Source: Candidatus Halarchaeoplasma halalkaliphilum
Lineage (GTDB): Archaea; Thermoplasmatota; Thermoplasmata; Halarchaeoplasmatales; Halarchaeoplasmataceae
Assembly (NCBI GenBank): GCA_007133925.1
Contig: SLLU01000137.1
Span: 1-9,317, forward strand
Reading direction: 5' to 3'
DNA: 9,317 bases
The position numbers were made by a program, and so were the translations under genes. A model generated the notes under the pieces. It was not told the DNA's origin, made no database searches, and saw nothing but the letters and a program-made list of their open reading frames with translations. This document shows positions 7,001 through 9,317 of the stretch, one piece after another (position 1 is the stretch's first letter; every line of letters starts with the position of its first letter).

Positions 7001-7256
7001 TGCCAGGCAGATGGATATCAAACTGGTCGGTCGAGACACCCTTTCCGAACTTCAGGAAAAAACACCGTATGAATATTCCATGGAGATACCGGACAACGAG
7101 CACAAGATACAGAGAGCCACACTACAGACCATACCACCAAAGGAAAGAGAAAACAACTTCAATGAAGTGGTGATGTGTCTTGACGATGAGTGTGCTATCA
7201 GGGAGTCCAAGAGATGTCTCAGATGTGACATAATCGAGGAGGAGGATTTGCTATGA
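4083..7256 (+). CDS. NuoF (FMN, NADH-binding) fused to a GltD/NfnB-type FAD-NAD(P)H oxidoreductase
   Basis: This 1057-residue flavoprotein combines two NAD(P)H modules. Residues 25-105 are a thioredoxin-like [2Fe-2S]-type domain as in HydB (C34, C68, C72; no fourth cysteine is evident). Residues 150-560 are NuoF: FMN/NADH loops GRGGAGF (204-210) and ADEGDPGA (233-240), and the [4Fe-4S] site C493/C496/C499 with C539. The usual C-terminal ferredoxin is cut short after C569/C574 and replaced by a GltD/NfnB-type module: an N-terminal Cys-rich domain (C582, C586, C621, C625, C629, C633), an FAD site GGGPSG (680-685) with Glu703, a second dinucleotide site GGGNVSVD (810-817) followed by Arg835-Arg836 that suggests NADPH, and FAGGD (951-955). 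C1032, C1037, C1045 and C1048 lie near the end. The ribosome site AGGTGAT overlaps the nuoE stop. Two flavins and many clusters make it the likely NAD(P)H gate and candidate bifurcation centre of the hydrogenase. Confidence 0.9.
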   Translation: MSIKTIEDLDEMAKIGMKNLESNRPKIIFGQATCGIAAGANKLVDFTKEYLGYLQETGIDPEIVSVGCIGMCFAEPIVDIQLPGKPRITYENVDANKMKRIIDEHLLNQRLVREYAMGQLSEELSEVEHGRLKYSWTYEAAPSLKELPFLSRQVRIALRNCGIIDPESIEQYVARGGYRSAFKALKYLKPQGVIDEVKGSGLRGRGGAGFTTGLKWQFARNAEGDQKYVICNADEGDPGAYMDRGILEGDPHSVIEGMLIGGYAIGATVGYVYIRAEYPLAIKRLKKAIERAKEYNILGENIMGSDFSFDLKILEGAGAFVCGEETALIASIEGKRGEPKPRPPFPANSGLFKKPSNVNNVETWANVPMVLEKGARWFQNIGTEKSKGTKVFSLVGKIQRSGLVEIPMGTKMKDIIYDIGGGMQKGRTFKAVQTGGPSGGCIPAKHLDVEVDYENLDALGSIVGSGGMVAMDEDTCMVDIARYFLDFCAEESCGQCTPCRVGTTRMLGILNRISQGGGSLKDVELLKRLSTQVRDGSLCALGGTSPNPIMTTMDYFMDEYEQHILNKKCPASVCAALFRTPCQDTCPAGTDVPAHLQLIAEKRFGEAYQLQREDNPFPAVCGRVCDHPCEARCQRGMLDESVSVMAMHRYCADKVFEGKAGYMPATSMLEPTGNKVAVVGGGPSGLTAAYFLKRLGHEVTIYEKESELGGMLNWGIPPYRLPRDVLKREIQMILDLGIDVELETAVGKDIKFDDLMEEYDGIYLGIGAQKDVPLNLENEDLPQVLNGMELLRKMNLGEEVDIGDRLLVIGGGNVSVDVARTAKRLGCKKVIVAYRREELDMPAYPEEISEAKKEGIEFYFLVSPERIIKEDGKATGVVFRKMQMDEFTRWGRRKPVPVEYETVTIMADNIVTAIGQQVEDTFYEKSEMVINYRHRIDVDKYTMETSMPKVFAGGDAVLGPATLIEAVAHGKNAARQMDIKLVGRDTLSELQEKTPYEYSMEIPDNEHKIQRATLQTIPPKERENNFNEVVMCLDDECAIRESKRCLRCDIIEEEDLL

Positions 7257-7915
7257 AGATATTGATAGATGGTAAGGGATGTGAGTGCCAGCCGGGTCAG
7301 AACGTTCTTGATGTGGCCACGGAAAACGGTATAGATATTCCAACACTGTGTTTCAATAAACTTATTTCAGATATCAGACCAGCAGGTTGCCGTATGTGCA
7401 TCGTGGAGGTCCTTGCAGGTGGAAGACCCGGGCTTGAATCCAGTTGCACATTACCCGTAACAGACGGATTATCGGTATCCACTAAAAGCCAGGCAGTTTA
7501 CAACGAACGTAGAGAACTTATAGAACTCCTGCTCTCGGAACATGAGCAGGACTGCAGAAACTGTGCCATAAGCGGTGATTGTAACTTTGCCAAGCTATGT
7601 CGGGACTACGATGTTGATGGGGTTCCAGTTTGTTCGGAATGTCCCAATCAAAAGGAAGGCTGCCTTCTGTCCAGGGGTGTGCTCTGCCTTGGGCCCATCA
7701 CCTATGCAAACTGCAATGCATTCTGTACCCGAAAGGGGGATCCATGCGAAAGTTGCTTCAGTGTGCTTAGCAACGAGGACGTTCTCAAATTCGGTATCCG
7801 TGCATTTGCTAAAGCCGGATTTACCAAGGAAGATATCATCGAGGCGGCTAAAGTATTCTCGTATGATCGTGTAAAAGTACTTGAAAAACTTATCATCAAG
7901 GAGGAACTAAGATGA
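7253..7915 (+). CDS. NuoG/HydA-type N-terminal Fe-S protein fused to the C-terminal cluster domain of a [NiFe] small subunit
   Basis: This 220-residue protein has two recognisable halves. Residues 1-80 are a plant-type [2Fe-2S] domain (C33, C46, C49, C65). Residues 90-118 carry the His-Cys [4Fe-4S] motif H97-x3-C101-x2-C104-x5-C110, identical in spacing to complex I NuoG. HoxU, NuoG and HydA would then continue into a 2[4Fe-4S] ferredoxin. Here residues 127-168 instead show C127-x2-C130, C137-L-L, C145LGPITYANC154, C158 and PC165ESC168, which is the signature of the C-terminal part of group 3 [NiFe] small subunits (MvhG/HydD type) that binds medial and distal clusters. A helical tail follows. 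The protein probably forms the wire between the NuoF subunit and the hybrid small subunit encoded at 2096, whose own small-subunit part lacks this region. It starts in an ATGA overlap after a GAGGAGGAGGA ribosome site, and ends in another. Confidence 0.82.
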   Translation: MKILIDGKGCECQPGQNVLDVATENGIDIPTLCFNKLISDIRPAGCRMCIVEVLAGGRPGLESSCTLPVTDGLSVSTKSQAVYNERRELIELLLSEHEQDCRNCAISGDCNFAKLCRDYDVDGVPVCSECPNQKEGCLLSRGVLCLGPITYANCNAFCTRKGDPCESCFSVLSNEDVLKFGIRAFAKAGFTKEDIIEAAKVFSYDRVKVLEKLIIKEELR

Positions 7916-9219
7916 GTAAAGTAAATATCAATGTGGAACACCTGACCCGTGTGGAAGGACACGGTAATATATTAGTTAACGCGAGCAACGGTAAGCTGGA
8001 AAAGGTACTTTGGGAGGTCCCTGAGGCACCCAGATACTTTGAGGCTTTCGTCAAGGGAAAGCCATATCACCAGCTGGCACCAATAACCGCCCGCATATGC
8101 GGTATCTGTTCCATAGGGCACGCACTCACCTCACTCAAGGCAACTGAACAGGCTCTTGGTATAGAGATCTCAGACCAGGATGTGCTGTTTAGAAAACTTG
8201 CCCTTCACGGAGAGAATATGCAGAGTCACGTGCTTCACGTGGGATATCTGGCACTGCCGGACCTTGTGGGTGCAGGCTCAGTTATACCCATCGTATCTTC
8301 TAACCCGGATGAGGTGAAAACCGTCATACGTCTTCATAGGTTGGCAAACGAGATGTCGACTTTGATGTGCGGAAGAACCACACATCCAAGGCGATTGGTC
8401 CCCGGAGGATTTTCCAAGATACCCTCTGCACTGGAACTGGAAGAGTTGAAAGGAAAGCTAGCGGACTCGGTGGAAGACCTTCAGGCCGTGGCATCCTTCG
8501 TAAAATCAGTGGCATCTGGCTTGCCCGATTTTGAACGGGAAACTGAGTTTATATCACTGGTCCATGACAAGGAATATCCGTTCTACGACGGAGACATAAT
8601 ATCATCTGACGGTGGTACAACACCTCCCGAGGAGTACTTATCGGTGACCAACGAGTTCGTCGTACCTCAATCCACAGCAAAGTACACTAAGAACAAGCGC
8701 GATTCTTATATGGTCGGCGCTCTGGCAAGGTTCAACAACAACTATGACCTGTTGAGACCCATGGCAAAGGAAGTGGCCCAGGACTTTGGATTGTCACCTG
8801 TTTGCCACAATCCTTACATGAACAATGTAGCTCAATTGGTGGAGATCGTACACAGTGTCGAAGATTCCATAGCACTGATAGATGAGATCCTCGATAAGGG
8901 GATAAAAGAACAGGGGCTGTATCATATCCCGGATATCAAACCAAAAGCAGGGACTGGAGTCGGCGCTGTGGAGGTACCCAGGGGAATTTTATTCCATGAG
9001 TACACCTATGATGACAATGGAATCTGTACCAATGCAAACTGCATAATCCCAACGAATCAGAACCACGCCAACATACAGCTCGATATGGAAGAACTGGTAC
9101 CGAATATACTGGATAAAACTGAGAAGGAGATAGAGCTCGCCCTGGAGATGCTGGTGAGAGCCTACGATCCGTGTATATCCTGCTCGACACACTATGTGGA
9201 CGTAAAGTTCAAGAGGTAG
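7912..9219 (+). CDS. [NiFe]-hydrogenase large (catalytic) subunit, group 3-like
   Basis: This 435-residue protein is the subunit that holds the Ni-Fe(CN)2CO centre and activates H2. All expected residues are visible: R13-V-E15-G-H17 near the N-terminus, the L1 motif R61-I-C63-G-I-C66 with His70, MCGRTTHP with PGG (152-166), P356-R357-G (the arginine over the CN ligands), and the L2 motif D419-P-C421-I-S-C424-S-T-H427. Eight residues follow His427 (YVDVKFKR), consistent with the C-terminal peptide removed by a maturation endopeptidase; no protease gene is in the window. Length and motifs fit soluble group 3 enzymes rather than membrane-bound groups 1 or 4. The start is fixed by AAGGAGGA (7898-7905) and an ATGA overlap with the preceding gene. 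It is the last hydrogenase gene of the operon. Its small-subunit partner appears to be split between the products of 2096 and 7253. Confidence 0.95.
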   Translation: MSKVNINVEHLTRVEGHGNILVNASNGKLEKVLWEVPEAPRYFEAFVKGKPYHQLAPITARICGICSIGHALTSLKATEQALGIEISDQDVLFRKLALHGENMQSHVLHVGYLALPDLVGAGSVIPIVSSNPDEVKTVIRLHRLANEMSTLMCGRTTHPRRLVPGGFSKIPSALELEELKGKLADSVEDLQAVASFVKSVASGLPDFERETEFISLVHDKEYPFYDGDIISSDGGTTPPEEYLSVTNEFVVPQSTAKYTKNKRDSYMVGALARFNNNYDLLRPMAKEVAQDFGLSPVCHNPYMNNVAQLVEIVHSVEDSIALIDEILDKGIKEQGLYHIPDIKPKAGTGVGAVEVPRGILFHEYTYDDNGICTNANCIIPTNQNHANIQLDMEELVPNILDKTEKEIELALEMLVRAYDPCISCSTHYVDVKFKR

Positions 9220-9236
9220 GAACGTCCAGTTCAAAA

Positions 9237-9249
9237 GGGTTTCAAACCC
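9237..9249. repeat. 13-base palindrome GGGTTT-C-AAACCC between the hydrogenase operon and pyruvate kinase
   Basis: Two perfect six-base arms (9237-9242 and 9244-9249) flank one base. A smaller repeat, GAAC-GTCCA-GTTC (9220-9232), begins right after the hydrogenase stop codon, and TTCAAA is repeated at 9230-9235 and 9241-9246. No U-tract follows, and a one-base loop cannot make a normal hairpin, so a protein-binding site is likelier than a terminator. The 39-base gap has no clear TATA box. Confidence 0.4.
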
Positions 9250-9258
9250 AGTGATGGC

Positions 9259-9317
9259 ATGATGCAACATACTAAGATAGTCGCGACTATAGGTCCCGCT
9301 TCCTCTTCTAAGGAAGT
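9259..9317 (+). CDS. pyk: Pyruvate kinase, N-terminal fragment (cut by the window end)
   Basis: The last 59 bases read MMQHTKIVATIGPASSSKEV, which carries the K-I-V-A-T-I-G-P-A-S segment that opens nearly all pyruvate kinases, the glycolytic enzyme converting phosphoenolpyruvate and ADP to pyruvate and ATP. Only about 19 codons are present, so nothing can be said about catalytic or allosteric sites. The first of two adjacent ATGs is preferred because GTGAT stands three bases before it, as at 4083. It lies 39 bases after the hydrogenase operon on the same strand and could be cotranscribed, which would link fermentation of sugars to H2 metabolism; an independent promoter within the 3' end of the previous gene is also possible. 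Confidence 0.85.
   Translation, partial: MMQHTKIVATIGPASSSKE

Noticed and set aside
4172..9270. Many antisense and out-of-frame reading frames inside the hydrogenase operon
   Set aside because: All are shadows of genes whose own frames carry dense conserved cofactor motifs.
1..9317. CRISPR arrays, tRNA or rRNA genes, insertion sequences
   Set aside because: No repeat-spacer pattern, cloverleaf, rRNA segment, transposase or terminal inverted repeats were seen; the window is almost wholly coding.

Overview
The window looks archaeal, most likely an anaerobic member of the Thermoplasmatota. AT-rich TATA/BRE-like elements stand about 40-55 bases before start codons, bacterial -35/-10 pairs are absent, ribosome sites are of the GGAGG or GGTGAT kind, and one gene encodes a secreted protein of the type common in that phylum. 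The phylum call is an inference from gene style. The archaeal call is firmer.

Layout: (1) 1-608, minus strand: the start of a secreted, probably glycosylated surface protein that runs off the window. (2) 609-789: a divergent promoter region with an inverted repeat at the edge of the rightward TATA box. (3) 790-1812: a two-cluster [4Fe-4S] protein of the sulfhydrogenase-beta/AsrA type. (4) 1813-1974: an intergenic region with a promoter and a short direct repeat. (5) 1975-9219: a tight six-gene operon, starting with a previously unlisted 39-codon gene and continuing with five subunits of a hydrogenase complex. Three of its junctions are ATGA overlaps. (6) 9259 to the end: the first codons of pyruvate kinase.

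The centre of interest is the hydrogenase. The 2096 product joins the N-terminal (proximal-cluster) half of a [NiFe]-hydrogenase small subunit to the ferredoxin and H-cluster domains of an [FeFe] hydrogenase. The 7253 product joins the NuoG/HydA-type N-terminus ([2Fe-2S] plus His-Cys [4Fe-4S]) to the cysteine-rich C-terminal half of a group 3 [NiFe] small subunit. The two proteins therefore look like reciprocal halves of two ancestral proteins. A complete group 3-type [NiFe] large subunit (7912), a NuoE (3583) and a NuoF fused to a GltD/NfnB-type flavoprotein (4083) complete the set. This reads as a soluble, cytoplasmic hybrid [NiFe]/[FeFe]-like hydrogenase exchanging electrons between H2, NAD(P)H and possibly ferredoxin, perhaps by flavin-based bifurcation. 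The [FeFe]-like domain keeps the four cysteines expected to hold the H-cluster but has lost the proton-relay cysteine and the lysine that contacts the cyanide ligand. Whether it makes H2, senses it or only carries electrons is open. I recall a recent report (Greening and colleagues, about 2024) of hybrid hydrogenases in archaea. If so, the class is known, but the domain exchange, the altered H-cluster pocket, the small gene and the regulatory sites here still merit attention.
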